64,000 nt of DNA from Gemmatimonadota bacterium. GTDB taxonomy: Bacteria; Gemmatimonadota; Gemmatimonadetes; Gemmatimonadales; GWC2-71-9. The DNA lies in contig PNAE01000008.1 in the NCBI GenBank assembly GCA_003169895.1, positions 89,751-153,750 of the forward strand. Direction: 5' to 3'. Each line of letters opens with the position of its first letter. Positions within the stretch are counted from its first letter, which is position 1. A program made the position numbers and the translations under genes. Shown piece by piece: positions 53,797 to 62,461 of the stretch. The notes below the pieces were generated by a model, which was given only the letters and a program-made list of their open reading frames with translations, searched no databases and was not told the origin of the DNA.

Positions 53797-54465
53797 CTAC
53801 GGCCTGCTCATTGTGAACGTCCCTGAGCCGAGGAAGGAACCGGTCCCGTCCTGGAACTCGCAAGAGCCGTTGAAACTGGTAGGGCCGTTCGACGGGACGA
53901 CTCGCCCGGTGAACTCACTGCCGTCGGTCGCAACATTGTTGGTGTTGCAGATGCGAATTTGCCCGATCGGCGTGGTGAGGGCGTAGTCCATCTGGAAGTA
54001 GTAGAACCAAGAAGAGGACACGGGCAGGTTGGTGCTTAATCCGCCGACTGAAGGCGCCGAAACGAACGACTCGCCCCGGCCACCACTGCAGGCGATCGAC
54101 CCACCCGCGAAGCCGACAGCGAAGTTCCAGCTGTAGACGTGGTAGACCGTACTGTCATTGGAATTGAAATAGTTCTTCGTATACGCTGCGGTGGAGTCCA
54201 GTTCGGGAGGCGAGAGCGTCAACATGGCTCCCGAGAGATCACACTTGAGCGTGTCGGGAGAACCCGCCACATACAGCGGGACGGCGAACGAGGCGTCGTA
54301 CCGCCAGCTTCCTGCCATCGCGCTCACGCTCGCGGGCGGAGCACTCGGCGGAGGGGCCGGAGGTGGCAGTGACATGGCCTGGTCGCTGGAGCAGCTGGCT
54401 GCGAGCGTTACGAACACGAAGGCAAGAGCGGTCAGCCAACGGCGGCGATTCCACGCAATGAACAT
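53797..54465 (-). CDS. Lipoprotein with WRYDASF domain, member of SARP-site group
   Basis: 222 residues from ATG 54465, GGAGG upstream, lipobox LAASC followed by a proline-rich linker. The domain starts GSWRYDASFAVPLYVAG and includes LSGAMLTLSPPELD; a truncated paralog is at 61408-61797. Preceded by an AGTCAAG direct repeat 44 bp before the start. Unknown function; probably envelope-located. Confidence 0.75.
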   Translation of the reverse strand: MFIAWNRRRWLTALAFVFVTLAASCSSDQAMSLPPPAPPPSAPPASVSAMAGSWRYDASFAVPLYVAGSPDTLKCDLSGAMLTLSPPELDSTAAYTKNYFNSNDSTVYHVYSWNFAVGFAGGSIACSGGRGESFVSAPSVGGLSTNLPVSSSWFYYFQMDYALTTPIGQIRICNTNNVATDGSEFTGRVVPSNGPTSFNGSCEFQDGTGSFLGSGTFTMSRP

Positions 54466-54509
54466 GGCGCTCCTCCGGCCAAGAGTATGCAGGAACAAAA
54501 TGACTGCCC

Positions 54510-54527
54510 AGTCAAGCACGGATCAAG
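54510..54527 (-). promoter_or_regulatory. Heptamer direct repeat, 11-bp period
   Basis: AGTCAAG-CACG-GATCAAG on the plus strand, 44 bp before the ATG at 54465. Member of the five-site group described at 56619-56636. Confidence 0.6.
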
Positions 54528-54584
54528 AAGTTCGGTCCGCGCTCCCCGGCCCCATCGCCGAAGAGACGTCGTGTTCCGCTCAGG

Positions 54585-55133
54585 TTAGCACTGAGATGCA
54601 ATCCTCGTGGTTCGCGTAGCAGCCCACGCCCCACATCCTAGGTCGCCGGAGAAATGCGGTCCAACCTGCCGCGCCAGCTTGCTGGCTGCTGCCCGGTGCG
54701 CACGCTCTGTCGCGGCCGCCGATGTTGACGGCGAGAGCGGGCCGCCCGAGAAGCCGCCGCGACAATTGGGATGACTTTGGCAAACAACGAACTGAATGAG
54801 GAAGCCCAACGCAGCTACGGTGAACACCGTCGCCACGCTACCAAACGACTGGCGCTCGACGCGGGTAACCTGCGTCACCGGAAAGCCCATGAGAACCGGG
54901 GTGAGCGATCCTCGCACCAACCGCCCGACAGCCACGCCTACCAGTGAATCATGCTGAACATGCAGGTTGGTAAGCTGGACGACCCGCCCGGTCGTGAGCG
55001 TAATCCGGTAGCGATCGGTGGGCTTGCCGCGATCGAGCTTCGGGACGGGGCTGCTGTCCTGATGCCAGGCGTAGCAGCCGGTTGATTCCACGGCGAACAG
55101 TGCGAGCAGTGACAGAGCGATAATGCGGCGCAT
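54585..55133 (-). CDS. Small lipoprotein, CYAWHQD group copy 1
   Basis: 182 residues; lipobox ESTGCYAWHQD; body RYRITLTTGRVVQLTNLHVQHDSL, then a hydrophobic segment. Paralog of 55265-55645. The C-terminal part (SGGPLSPSTSAAATERAHRA onwards) has no match in the paralog and looks like read-through past the ancestral stop. Heptamer repeat 43 bp upstream. Confidence 0.75.
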   Translation of the reverse strand: MRRIIALSLLALFAVESTGCYAWHQDSSPVPKLDRGKPTDRYRITLTTGRVVQLTNLHVQHDSLVGVAVGRLVRGSLTPVLMGFPVTQVTRVERQSFGSVATVFTVAALGFLIQFVVCQSHPNCRGGFSGGPLSPSTSAAATERAHRAAASKLARQVGPHFSGDLGCGAWAATRTTRIASQC

Positions 55134-55176
55134 ATGCCTTCCTCACGTTCGAGACGCCGGAAGTGTCGCCATCTGC

Positions 55177-55194
55177 CGTCAAGCGGGAGTCGAG
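55177..55194 (-). promoter_or_regulatory. Heptamer direct repeat, 11-bp period
   Basis: CGTCAAG-CGGG-AGTCGAG, 43 bp before the start at 55133. The sequence to the start codon (ACTTCCGGCGTC) is shared with the copy at 55689. Confidence 0.65.
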
Positions 55195-55264
55195 CGCGCG
55201 GTGACCTCAGGGCACCGGCTGCCACAAGGCTCACGCCCTCTGTCGCGCCCGCCGATGTTGGCGG

Positions 55265-55645
55265 CTAGTACTCGTAGCAATGAGGGGAACAAGAGGATGA
55301 CGCAATTACCCAGGCAACGACGAGGCCCAGCAGCGCCACGGCCCCCACCGTGACGCCTGTGGCTCCGGCGTTGAGCGAGCGGCGCGCGACACGGGTCACC
55401 TGCGTCACCGGAAAGCCAGTTGGCGCCATCCCATATTCGACGGCCGCGCCAAGCAGTGAGTCATGTTGAACATGTAGGCTGGTGAGTTCGACGACCCGCC
55501 CGGTCGTGAGCGTGATCCGGTAATCGTCCGTGGACTTGGCGCTCTGGAGCGTCGGAACGGGCCTAGTGTCCTGGTGCCAGGCGTAGCAGCCGGTTGATTC
55601 CATCGAGAACAGCATCAGCAGCGACAGAGCGATGATGCGGCGCAT
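55265..55645 (-). CDS. Small lipoprotein, CYAWHQD group copy 2
   Basis: 126 residues; lipobox ESTGCYAWHQD; DYRITLTTGRVVELTSLHVQHDSL then one hydrophobic segment VGAVALLGLVVAWVIASS and a cysteine-rich end CSPHCYEY. Start codons of the two copies are 512 bp apart and the upstream sequences match, so they are a tandem duplication. Function unknown. Confidence 0.8.
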   Translation of the reverse strand: MRRIIALSLLMLFSMESTGCYAWHQDTRPVPTLQSAKSTDDYRITLTTGRVVELTSLHVQHDSLLGAAVEYGMAPTGFPVTQVTRVARRSLNAGATGVTVGAVALLGLVVAWVIASSSCSPHCYEY

Positions 55646-55688
55646 ATGCCTTCCTCACGTTCGAGACGCCGGAAGTGTCAAAACCTGC

Positions 55689-55706
55689 CGTCAAGCGGGA
55701 GTCAAG
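55689..55706 (-). promoter_or_regulatory. Heptamer direct repeat, 11-bp period
   Basis: CGTCAAG-CGGG-AGTCAAG, 43 bp before the start at 55645. Confidence 0.7.
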
Positions 55707-55761
55707 TCGTCATCAGACTGGTGGAGCACGACGACTTCCGCCGCCGGGCAGTTCCGCGCGA

Positions 55762-55860
55762 TCATTTCGGCGGATCATGTGGTCGACCGCATACTGTTTG
55801 CCTGCAGACGCGGACCACCGCGGCCATCAGAGGCATCCCCGCAATCTTCGGTATGCGCAC
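55762..55860 (-). pseudogene. Remnant of a WRYDASF-type lipoprotein gene
   Basis: GTG at 55860 with GGAGG upstream opens a 32-codon frame (VRIPKIAGMPLMAAVV) that matches the start of the 61408-61797 gene (VRTAKIAGITMAAALA) and then stops. Likely a deleted paralog. Confidence 0.45.
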
Positions 55861-55915
55861 GATCAGCCTCCGATTCCATAGGTGATCAGCGGCTTTCGCA
55901 TCGACCCGATACCCG

Positions 55916-56575
55916 TCAAAAGGTGATGTGCAGTCCCACCACCGCTCCGTTCCTCCACGTCACCAGCGGTACCACGGTGGTCGACAGACCGGCCGGTAGT
56001 TGGTTCACCAGGTGCCACTGCGACCCGCGTGGCACCACGCTGCCGATGATGGCGCCGATCGCACCGAACGCCACCGCGGCGCCCACCCCGTATGCGGCCC
56101 GAACGGCGGAGCGCAACCCGGTAGCGTCGCCCACCACAGAGCATCCAGGCTCCGGTTGACAGTGAACTGGGATCAGCATGCCGAATGCGACCCCGGTTCC
56201 AGCCCCGATGATCGCGCCCGTGAGCACGTGGGGCCGGCGCGACGCGTGCTCGCCGCGGACCTCAAGGCTGTGAGTCGAGGCCGGCGCGATGTGGTACACC
56301 CGGCCGGGCGCCAGGGCGTCCGACACGGCGATGGTATCAGCCGCAATCGACGTGATCCGTCCCATGAGCCGAACGTCGGATTTGTTCTTTGACCACCGCA
56401 CCACCGCACCCGGAACCAGCAGATTCGCCTGCTGCGCCCTCAACGACGTGGCCGCGGCGACCAAGTACAGCCCGGCAACCAGCATCCTCTTTGTGTCCGG
56501 CCGCGCACGAGACATGGTCAGACTCCTCCGTAGGACGGTCATCAGGATCGTCGAAAGAGCGGTGATTCGGCGCAT
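55916..56575 (-). CDS. Envelope protein with glycine-zipper-like segment, group copy 1
   Basis: 219 residues from ATG 56575, or 199 from ATG 56515, which has GGAGGAG upstream and starts a cleaner signal peptide (LVAGLYLVAAATSLRAQQ). The body VLTGAIIGAGTGVAFGMLI and GAAVAFGAIGAIIGSVV has glycine-spaced hydrophobic segments. Paralog of 61871-62419, sharing VPGAVVR/VGPGAIVR and LEVRGEHA/LEVRGARG. Divergent from the kinase gene with the operator between them. Confidence 0.75.
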   Translation of the reverse strand: MRRITALSTILMTVLRRSLTMSRARPDTKRMLVAGLYLVAAATSLRAQQANLLVPGAVVRWSKNKSDVRLMGRITSIAADTIAVSDALAPGRVYHIAPASTHSLEVRGEHASRRPHVLTGAIIGAGTGVAFGMLIPVHCQPEPGCSVVGDATGLRSAVRAAYGVGAAVAFGAIGAIIGSVVPRGSQWHLVNQLPAGLSTTVVPLVTWRNGAVVGLHITF

Positions 56576-56618
56576 ACGCTCTCCTCGGGTTCAGGACGCC
56601 GGAAGGATCGCGGGCGGA

Positions 56619-56636
56619 AGTCAAGCCGGAGTCAAG
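56619..56636. promoter_or_regulatory. Heptamer direct repeat, SARP-type operator candidate
   Basis: AGTCAAG-CCGG-AGTCAAG, two exact copies, 11-bp period, 43 bp before the start at 56575 on the minus strand and 60 bp before the kinase start on the plus strand. Read on the minus strand the proximal copy contains TTGACT, so the -35 region and the repeat overlap. Five such sites lie at 42-44 bp from starts. Confidence 0.7.
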
Positions 56637-56656
56637 CGGACCGCGCTGGCTGGCCG

Positions 56657-56662
56657 TATACT
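56657..56662 (+). promoter_or_regulatory. Possible -10 box for the kinase operon
   Basis: TATACT, 33 bp before the kinase ATG. No -35 element at the right distance, but the heptamer repeats end 20 bp upstream, as at an activator-dependent promoter. Confidence 0.45.
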
Positions 56663-56695
56663 ATTCCCCGTAGTCTCCCTCTATTCAGGTCGTTG

Positions 56696-59518
56696 ATGCC
56701 CGACCTTCGGGACCGGCTGGCAGCCGCCTTGGCGCCGCGCTACATCGTGGACCGCGAGCTGGCCGCGGGCGGCATGGGTATGGTGTATCTCGGCCACGAC
56801 CCGACCCTCGGCCGCGAAGTCGCCATCAAGGTGCTGCCTCCGGAGCGCGCGACTGCGGTCGCGGTTGAACGGTTTCTTCGTGAAGCCCGGCTGCTCGCGC
56901 AGCTCGCCCACCCACACATCGTCACGATCCTCGAGGCACAGCGGTCGGGTGACCTCCTCTGGTTCGTGATGCCGCGCGTCGACGGTGACACACTGGCGAG
57001 CCGGATGGCGGCGGGGCCGATGCCGGCGAACGAGGTTCGCCGCCTCGGCATGGATCTGCTGAGTGCGCTCGAGCACGCGCACGCTCACGGTGTCATCCAC
57101 CGCGACATCAAGCCAGCCAATATCTTTCTGCACAGTGGTCGCGCCTTGCTGGCGGACTTCGGCGTGGCATTGCTTGATTCGTCGCAAGGCGAGGCGCTCA
57201 CGGCGACCGATCAGCGGGTGGGTACCATGCGGTACATGGCGCCGGAACAGTTCACCACTGGCGAGGTGACCGAACGTAGTGATCTGTACGCGCTCGGCGT
57301 GACCTTGTATGAGGCCGCGAGCGGTCACCGTTGGAAGTTGGTGGAGGCCGGCGATTCCCGCACCTGGCGAGCAGTGCCAAAGCGCCTCAGTCACGCCTTG
57401 CGCGGCGCGCTGCATGCTGACCCCGTCGGACGCTGGCCGACGGCCGAGGCGTTTCGGCATGAACTCGCGGCCGGCAGACGCCCCGGTGTGTCCGGGACCG
57501 TCCTCGCCGCCACCATGTGCGCATTGGTAATCCTCGCGTTCATTGCGGGACGCCGGGCCATAACGTCCCGGAATTCGGGCGGCCTCAATCCCGGACTGCT
57601 GAAGGCCGCGCTGGTGGTGCTGCCGTTCAGCGGCGGTGCGGACAGCCTGGGGTCACGGCTGGCCAGGTACACATATGATCAACTCGAAAACGCGCCGATC
57701 CCCTCCGGTGTGTTGCCATGGATCCGCGTCAACGGGCTTGATGTCAGCGCGGCGTTGCGCATCGCACAGAATGTTGTCGCCGGCAGGATCATCGTTCACG
57801 GCGGCCAGGCCGATGCCTTGGAGCTACAGCTATATGACAGCGCCGGCCGGGGGACCGATCTGACCGTGGCGAGCAACGGAGGCGACGCCGCGGTCTGGGG
57901 GCGCGCGGTCGCAGACTCAATTGTCAGCCGTTCATTCCCGCTGGAATTGACCGAGTTTCGCCAGGTCGGGGCCTCTCCGAACGTCAAGGCGGAAGATGCG
58001 TATCGGGCGGGACAAGATCTGTTCCAACGCGGAGCGTGGCACGACGCCGAACGCAAGTTCAGTGACGCCGTACAATTTGACAGTTTGTTGTTCCGGGCGT
58101 CGTGGGGCAAACTCCTCGCTCGCCAATGGCAGCGATTGCCGTTTCAAGCGGACATGGCCCGACTCGCTGGACGCTTCCCTCCGCCGCTCGACGAATTGGC
58201 GCGGATACAGTTGGAGCCGGATATCGAGCGCCGAATCGCCAGATATGATTCGCTCGCTCAACAGTATCCCAATTACCCGACATTGCGCGAGATGCAGGCC
58301 AACGAGTTGTTCAGCCGCGGTCCGTTGGTTGGTCGGCCGCTGCGCGAAGGCATCGACTCATTTCGCAGCCTGGCGGAACACTTCCCCGTCCTCGACGAAC
58401 CGACCACCTATACCCAGACGGTGTGGGGTTCGGTGCGGCTCGGCGCCCGAGACCTGGCCACGGAGCAGTTCTCGCGGCGCAAGGCAAAGGCCCTCCCCGG
58501 AGATCCATGGACCGACATGCTCTGGCTGGCGATCAAGGGTCGTTTCCAGCGATGGCTGGCGGCGCCGGCGCGCGATTACATGCTCTGGAGGGCCGATACA
58601 TCAGTCATCGCAACGCTCCAGCAGGCGGTCCGACTCGGGCTCGAGGTCGATGACCCGCTGGATCAGGTGGCAATCGCTTCTGCGCTGGAGCGACGCCCGG
58701 GAACCACGGACTCGCTGAAAGCCAGCGCGCTCGCTGCCCAGGCAACGGCGTTGCTGCTGCTCGGGCAGCCGCTGGCTGCGCTGGCGCGGCTCGACAGCGG
58801 CGCCGCGCGAGTACGCGGCAATCGCGGTTACCAACTCCAGACCGCCGAGTGGCGGGTGCTGCTGCCATTATTGCCCGGCGCACCAATCGCGCTCGCGCCG
58901 GGCGAGAGCGACGCTGGACGGCGGACATTGCGCAAGGTTGCAGCGACCGACTCACTCTGGCCCCGCGCCGCATGGGCGCTGGTCGTCGACGCAGTCGAGC
59001 GACACCATGATCGCGAACGCGACAGTCTCTTGTCGCTGCTGCGCGCCCGGTCAGGCGCGCCCGGTGTCACCGATCTCTTGGCGTTTGCGGAGGCGATCGC
59101 ACTTGGCGAGGCTGGGAACCCCGACAGCGCGCTGGCGCTGTCGCGTCGAATCCATCGCATCCCGAATGAGGCCGAGGCGAGCGTGCGCGGCCCGTTCGTG
59201 CGCGCCCTGGTGTATCTCAATCGCGGCGCATGGCAGGTGAAGCGCGGCAACCGGAATGGCGCCGACTCGGAATGGGTCTGGCACGAGAATAACGATGTGC
59301 AGGGCTGGCCAAGCCGCGAGCCCGAGGAAGGGGAGCTGGATGCAGCGGTCTCGGCCATCGCCCGGCTGCTTCGCGCCGAAAACCTGCTCCAGCTCGACCG
59401 CGCGAAGGACGCGTGCGATTTCTTGCAGCGCGTGCGCACCCTCTGGACTGCCGCCGAACCATCGTTCAAACCACTGCAGACACGCGTCGCGGAAGGCTTG
59501 GAGCGATGCCGCGCCTGA
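56696..59518 (+). CDS. Transmembrane Ser/Thr protein kinase
   Basis: 940 residues from ATG 56696. Kinase domain to about residue 260: GGMGMVY loop, VAIK lysine 45, HRDIKPAN with Asp137, DFG at 154-156, and APEQ. A single membrane segment follows (about 266-287) and a 650-residue extracytoplasmic part with repeated helical segments resembling TPRs but no motif I can confirm. Overlaps the SARP-like gene by 13 bp, so kinase and regulator are probably coupled. Confidence 0.92.
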   Translation: MPDLRDRLAAALAPRYIVDRELAAGGMGMVYLGHDPTLGREVAIKVLPPERATAVAVERFLREARLLAQLAHPHIVTILEAQRSGDLLWFVMPRVDGDTLASRMAAGPMPANEVRRLGMDLLSALEHAHAHGVIHRDIKPANIFLHSGRALLADFGVALLDSSQGEALTATDQRVGTMRYMAPEQFTTGEVTERSDLYALGVTLYEAASGHRWKLVEAGDSRTWRAVPKRLSHALRGALHADPVGRWPTAEAFRHELAAGRRPGVSGTVLAATMCALVILAFIAGRRAITSRNSGGLNPGLLKAALVVLPFSGGADSLGSRLARYTYDQLENAPIPSGVLPWIRVNGLDVSAALRIAQNVVAGRIIVHGGQADALELQLYDSAGRGTDLTVASNGGDAAVWGRAVADSIVSRSFPLELTEFRQVGASPNVKAEDAYRAGQDLFQRGAWHDAERKFSDAVQFDSLLFRASWGKLLARQWQRLPFQADMARLAGRFPPPLDELARIQLEPDIERRIARYDSLAQQYPNYPTLREMQANELFSRGPLVGRPLREGIDSFRSLAEHFPVLDEPTTYTQTVWGSVRLGARDLATEQFSRRKAKALPGDPWTDMLWLAIKGRFQRWLAAPARDYMLWRADTSVIATLQQAVRLGLEVDDPLDQVAIASALERRPGTTDSLKASALAAQATALLLLGQPLAALARLDSGAARVRGNRGYQLQTAEWRVLLPLLPGAPIALAPGESDAGRRTLRKVAATDSLWPRAAWALVVDAVERHHDRERDSLLSLLRARSGAPGVTDLLAFAEAIALGEAGNPDSALALSRRIHRIPNEAEASVRGPFVRALVYLNRGAWQVKRGNRNGADSEWVWHENNDVQGWPSREPEEGELDAAVSAIARLLRAENLLQLDRAKDACDFLQRVRTLWTAAEPSFKPLQTRVAEGLERCRA

Positions 59519-61401
59519 TCGTGGCTCGCCTTCTCGGACCACCCGAGCTGACGATCGACGGGGCGCCGGCCGCGCCGGAATTGCTCTGGCGCAAGCACGT
59601 GGGACTCTGCCTGGTGCTGTGGTGCGCGCCGGAGCGACGCCGAACCCGTGACCAGTTGATCGGGCTGCTGTGGGGCGACAAGGATGACAAGGCCGCCCGG
59701 CACTCGCTCAATGAGGCGTTGCGTGTTGTGCGGCGTGCAGCAGGTGACGATGTGCTCGACACCAGTGGGGAGAGCGTTTGCTGGGCTGGGAAGCCGGATC
59801 TAGACACTGACCGCTTTGCGGCGCTCGAATCGGCAGATCCCGACGCCGCATGCGCGTTGATCGCCGGCCCGTTTTGCGACGGTTTCAGCATTCCTGAGAC
59901 ACCGGAGTTCGATCAGTGGCTTGAAGGCGAACGCGGTCGCTGGCGGCATCGCATGGTGACATTGCTTGTGCGAACGGCCTCATCGGCTGAGGATCGCGGC
60001 GACGCCGATCGAGCGGTGCACCTCGCTGAACGCTCGCTCGCGCTGGATCCTTACGCGGAACTCGCCGTGCAGGGCGCCCTGCGAGCCTACTCGCTCGTCG
60101 GTGACCGCGCGGCGGCGTTGGCGACTGGCGAGGCGTACAAGGCCCTTCTCGAGCGGGACCTCGGGATGTCGATCGATGAGCGGACGGCGGCGTTGATCGC
60201 GCGGATCGCGCGGGGACGCGGCCCGGTTCGCCCGCAGGGAATCGCCATGCCAGCGCAGCGGGTGCCGTTGATTGCTCGTGAGTCGGCATTGCGACACCTG
60301 CATGACACCTGGCGCAACGCGGCAGGCGCGAACCAGCCGGCGCTTCTGATCATCAACGGCCCCGGCGGCAGCGGTCGCTCGCGGCTGATCGAGGAATTCG
60401 CCGCTCGCGCCGTCCTCGGCGGCGCCACGACGATCACGGTCCGCGTGGTCGACGCGGACGGCAGCGATGAGAACGCCGTGTTGATGGGCCTCGCCAGATC
60501 TGGCTTGCAGCTGGCCGCTGGCGTCGCCGGAGCGCCGACTGAGGCGCTGGCGGCGTTCACCACGCGTTTTTCAGAATGGGCCGAACGGTTTCGCGTCCCG
60601 TCGGTGAGCGAAGTCATGCCACCGCGGGACGCCTTCATCGCCGTGGTGCGGGCGACGGCTGACGAACAACCGGTTGTCTTGGTGATCGACGACGCCGATC
60701 GCGCCCACCCCGAGGAACTGCGCTGGTTCGCCGCGCTTCTTCGCGCCATGTCCGGCCTGCCGATGACGATCGCACTGGCGATCAACGCCCAGACTGCCAA
60801 CATTGCCGTTGACGAACTGCGGCGAAGGGCGGGACGAGATATCGCTGGCGCGTCGTTGCTGCTCGAGCCGTTCCAGCTTCCGGAAATGGAGCAGCTCGTC
60901 GGCACAGCGCTGAGCAACTGGTCGGCCGAGGCCCGCGCCAGGTTGGCGCGCCGGCTTCAGGCAGAATCGGCCGGCATGCCAGCAGTCGCAGTCGACCTTC
61001 TGCACGCTGTGATGAAGGGCGTGGCGCTGAGCGGTGCGGCGCAATGGCCAGCCCCGGATCGGACGCTCGACGCAACGCTCCCGGTCCCGGTGCCCGATAC
61101 CCTTGCAGCCGCAATCCGGATCGCGTTTCGGCGGCTGACGGTAGAGGGGCAAGCGATGTTGCTCTCCGCGGCCCTGCTGGACGAGCCGTTCTCGGCCGAG
61201 CGTCTTGGGCGCGTGCTCGGCATCGCAGATCCGGTTCGCCGCGACGCCATGCTCGACGCGCTCGAATGGGAGCGGTGGATCGTCGCCGACGGTCGCGGCT
61301 ACTCGTTTCCGGCCCGGGTCAAGCGCCGCCTGATCGCGAGGGATATGATGACCCCGGGCCAGCGGCGGCGGCTGGAAAGCAGTATCGCCGCCTGTCCCTG
61401 A
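59506..61401 (+). CDS. AfsR/SARP-like transcriptional activator with ATPase domain
   Basis: 631 residues from ATG 59506. The start (LLGPPELTIDGAPAAPELLWRK) and LWGDKDDKAARHSLNEALR fit the SARP winged helix, followed by a BTAD-like helical domain (about 97-240), then an ATPase with Walker A GPGGSGRSR (the usual lysine is Arg291) and Walker B VVLVIDDADRAH. AfsR-type regulators are phosphorylated by Ser/Thr kinases in actinobacteria. SARP proteins bind 11-bp direct repeats, matching sites nearby. Confidence 0.85.
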   Translation: MPRLIVARLLGPPELTIDGAPAAPELLWRKHVGLCLVLWCAPERRRTRDQLIGLLWGDKDDKAARHSLNEALRVVRRAAGDDVLDTSGESVCWAGKPDLDTDRFAALESADPDAACALIAGPFCDGFSIPETPEFDQWLEGERGRWRHRMVTLLVRTASSAEDRGDADRAVHLAERSLALDPYAELAVQGALRAYSLVGDRAAALATGEAYKALLERDLGMSIDERTAALIARIARGRGPVRPQGIAMPAQRVPLIARESALRHLHDTWRNAAGANQPALLIINGPGGSGRSRLIEEFAARAVLGGATTITVRVVDADGSDENAVLMGLARSGLQLAAGVAGAPTEALAAFTTRFSEWAERFRVPSVSEVMPPRDAFIAVVRATADEQPVVLVIDDADRAHPEELRWFAALLRAMSGLPMTIALAINAQTANIAVDELRRRAGRDIAGASLLLEPFQLPEMEQLVGTALSNWSAEARARLARRLQAESAGMPAVAVDLLHAVMKGVALSGAAQWPAPDRTLDATLPVPVPDTLAAAIRIAFRRLTVEGQAMLLSAALLDEPFSAERLGRVLGIADPVRRDAMLDALEWERWIVADGRGYSFPARVKRRLIARDMMTPGQRRRLESSIAACP

Positions 61402-61407
61402 AACCGG

Positions 61408-61797
61408 TCACGTTTGTTTTCCCGCGCGGCAAGGTGCTCGAAGCGCAGTACGCTGCACCGTGCCACTGCTTAGGGTGCCAAGGAATATGAGGGCCAATCC
61501 CGAATTTTCCTTACTGATGTGCCCCGATAGCGTCAGGATACTGCCAACGATGCTGCATACGAGATTGTCCGGTGTGGCTCGGTAGCGCGGCACCGGGAAA
61601 GACGCATCGTATCGCCACCTGCCGAAGAGAGGGCTCTCCCCGAGGGGTGGGGACACGGGGTCGCTGCTACCGCAACGTGCGCTCGCCAGCGCGGCCGCCA
61701 TGGTGATGCCTGCAATCTTCGCGGTGCGCACGATTAGCCTCCTTGATATGACGCTTATGAGGATCGTCGACGGTCTCGCGCGAATAATGTGTCGCAT
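61408..61797 (-). CDS. Truncated WRYDASF lipoprotein paralog
   Basis: 129 residues from ATG 61797, or 107 from GTG 61731, which has AAGGAGG six bases upstream. GRWRYDASFPVPRYRATPD and GSILTLSGHIS match 53797-54465, but the protein ends after about 50 more residues, ending 7 bp from the SARP gene. Probably a shortened, perhaps inactive paralog; the operator upstream is decayed. Confidence 0.6.
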   Translation of the reverse strand: MRHIIRARPSTILISVISRRLIVRTAKIAGITMAAALASARCGSSDPVSPPLGESPLFGRWRYDASFPVPRYRATPDNLVCSIVGSILTLSGHISKENSGLALIFLGTLSSGTVQRTALRAPCRAGKQT

Positions 61798-61840
61798 ACG
61801 CCCTCCTCCGGGTCAAGACGCCGCCGCGATCGCGGCTGGT

Positions 61841-61858
61841 CGTTCAGCGGCAGAGCGC
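61841..61858 (-). promoter_or_regulatory. Decayed heptamer repeat
   Basis: CGTTCAG-CGGC-AGAGCGC at 43 bp from ATG 61797, at the position of the intact sites but with several mismatches. Confidence 0.35.
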
Positions 61859-61870
61859 GATCCACTACCA

Positions 61871-62419
61871 TCAAAATCTGACGCTGACTCCGAGCGCGGG
61901 CCCGTGACTCCACATCATCATCGGCCGTATCTGCACCGCACCAATGACCTGGCCCGGACGCAACGGTTTCCAGTTGTAGCCGGGGGTGACACACGCTCCG
62001 ATCACTGCTCCGACGACGCCGAACAGCCCGCCGAAGACCCCCGCTGCCTTACCGCGCGAGACCACGCAGAACTGGTCCGGCGAGCAGCCGCCGGCTAGCA
62101 CCCCCAGACCAACCCCGAACGCCGCGCCCGCGCCAAGGCCGATCAGCGCCCCCCGCCCACGGTCCCCCCGGGCGCCGCGCACCTCCAGCTCGGGATGCGC
62201 GGCGAGCGCCATCGTCACCGCGCTGGCACCCATGCTCACGCGGAGCGAGTCGCTCCGGATCCAGATGATCGTCCCCTCGTTGCTGTAGGAGTCGGAGCGG
62301 TCACGCGAGCGCACGATTGCACCCGGCCCGACCGGTGCAGTCACTTGCGCCCGCAATGGCGACACGTTTCCGAGCAGTGACAGGACCGCGAGCACCCACG
62401 GGCCACGATGGCGAGACAT
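61871..62419 (-). CDS. Envelope protein with glycine-zipper-like segment, group copy 2
   Basis: 182 residues from ATG 62419 with GGGAGG upstream. Signal peptide VLAVLSLLGNVSPLRAQ; GALIGLGAGAAFGVGLGVLAGG and GVFGGLFGVVGAVIGACV are glycine-spaced hydrophobic segments. Paralog of 55916-56575. Heptamer repeat 42 bp upstream. The track ORF is over-extended. Unknown function. Confidence 0.78.
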   Translation of the reverse strand: MSRHRGPWVLAVLSLLGNVSPLRAQVTAPVGPGAIVRSRDRSDSYSNEGTIIWIRSDSLRVSMGASAVTMALAAHPELEVRGARGDRGRGALIGLGAGAAFGVGLGVLAGGCSPDQFCVVSRGKAAGVFGGLFGVVGAVIGACVTPGYNWKPLRPGQVIGAVQIRPMMMWSHGPALGVSVRF

Positions 62420-62461
62420 GACGCCTCCCAGTAAGAATTTCCACGAACGATGGCGGGCGGG

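Noticed and set aside
52899-53816. 305-aa plus-strand ORF
   Set aside because: Mixed frame covering the antisense of the SnoaL-like gene and non-coding sequence; the real coding piece is only 53620-53784 in another frame.
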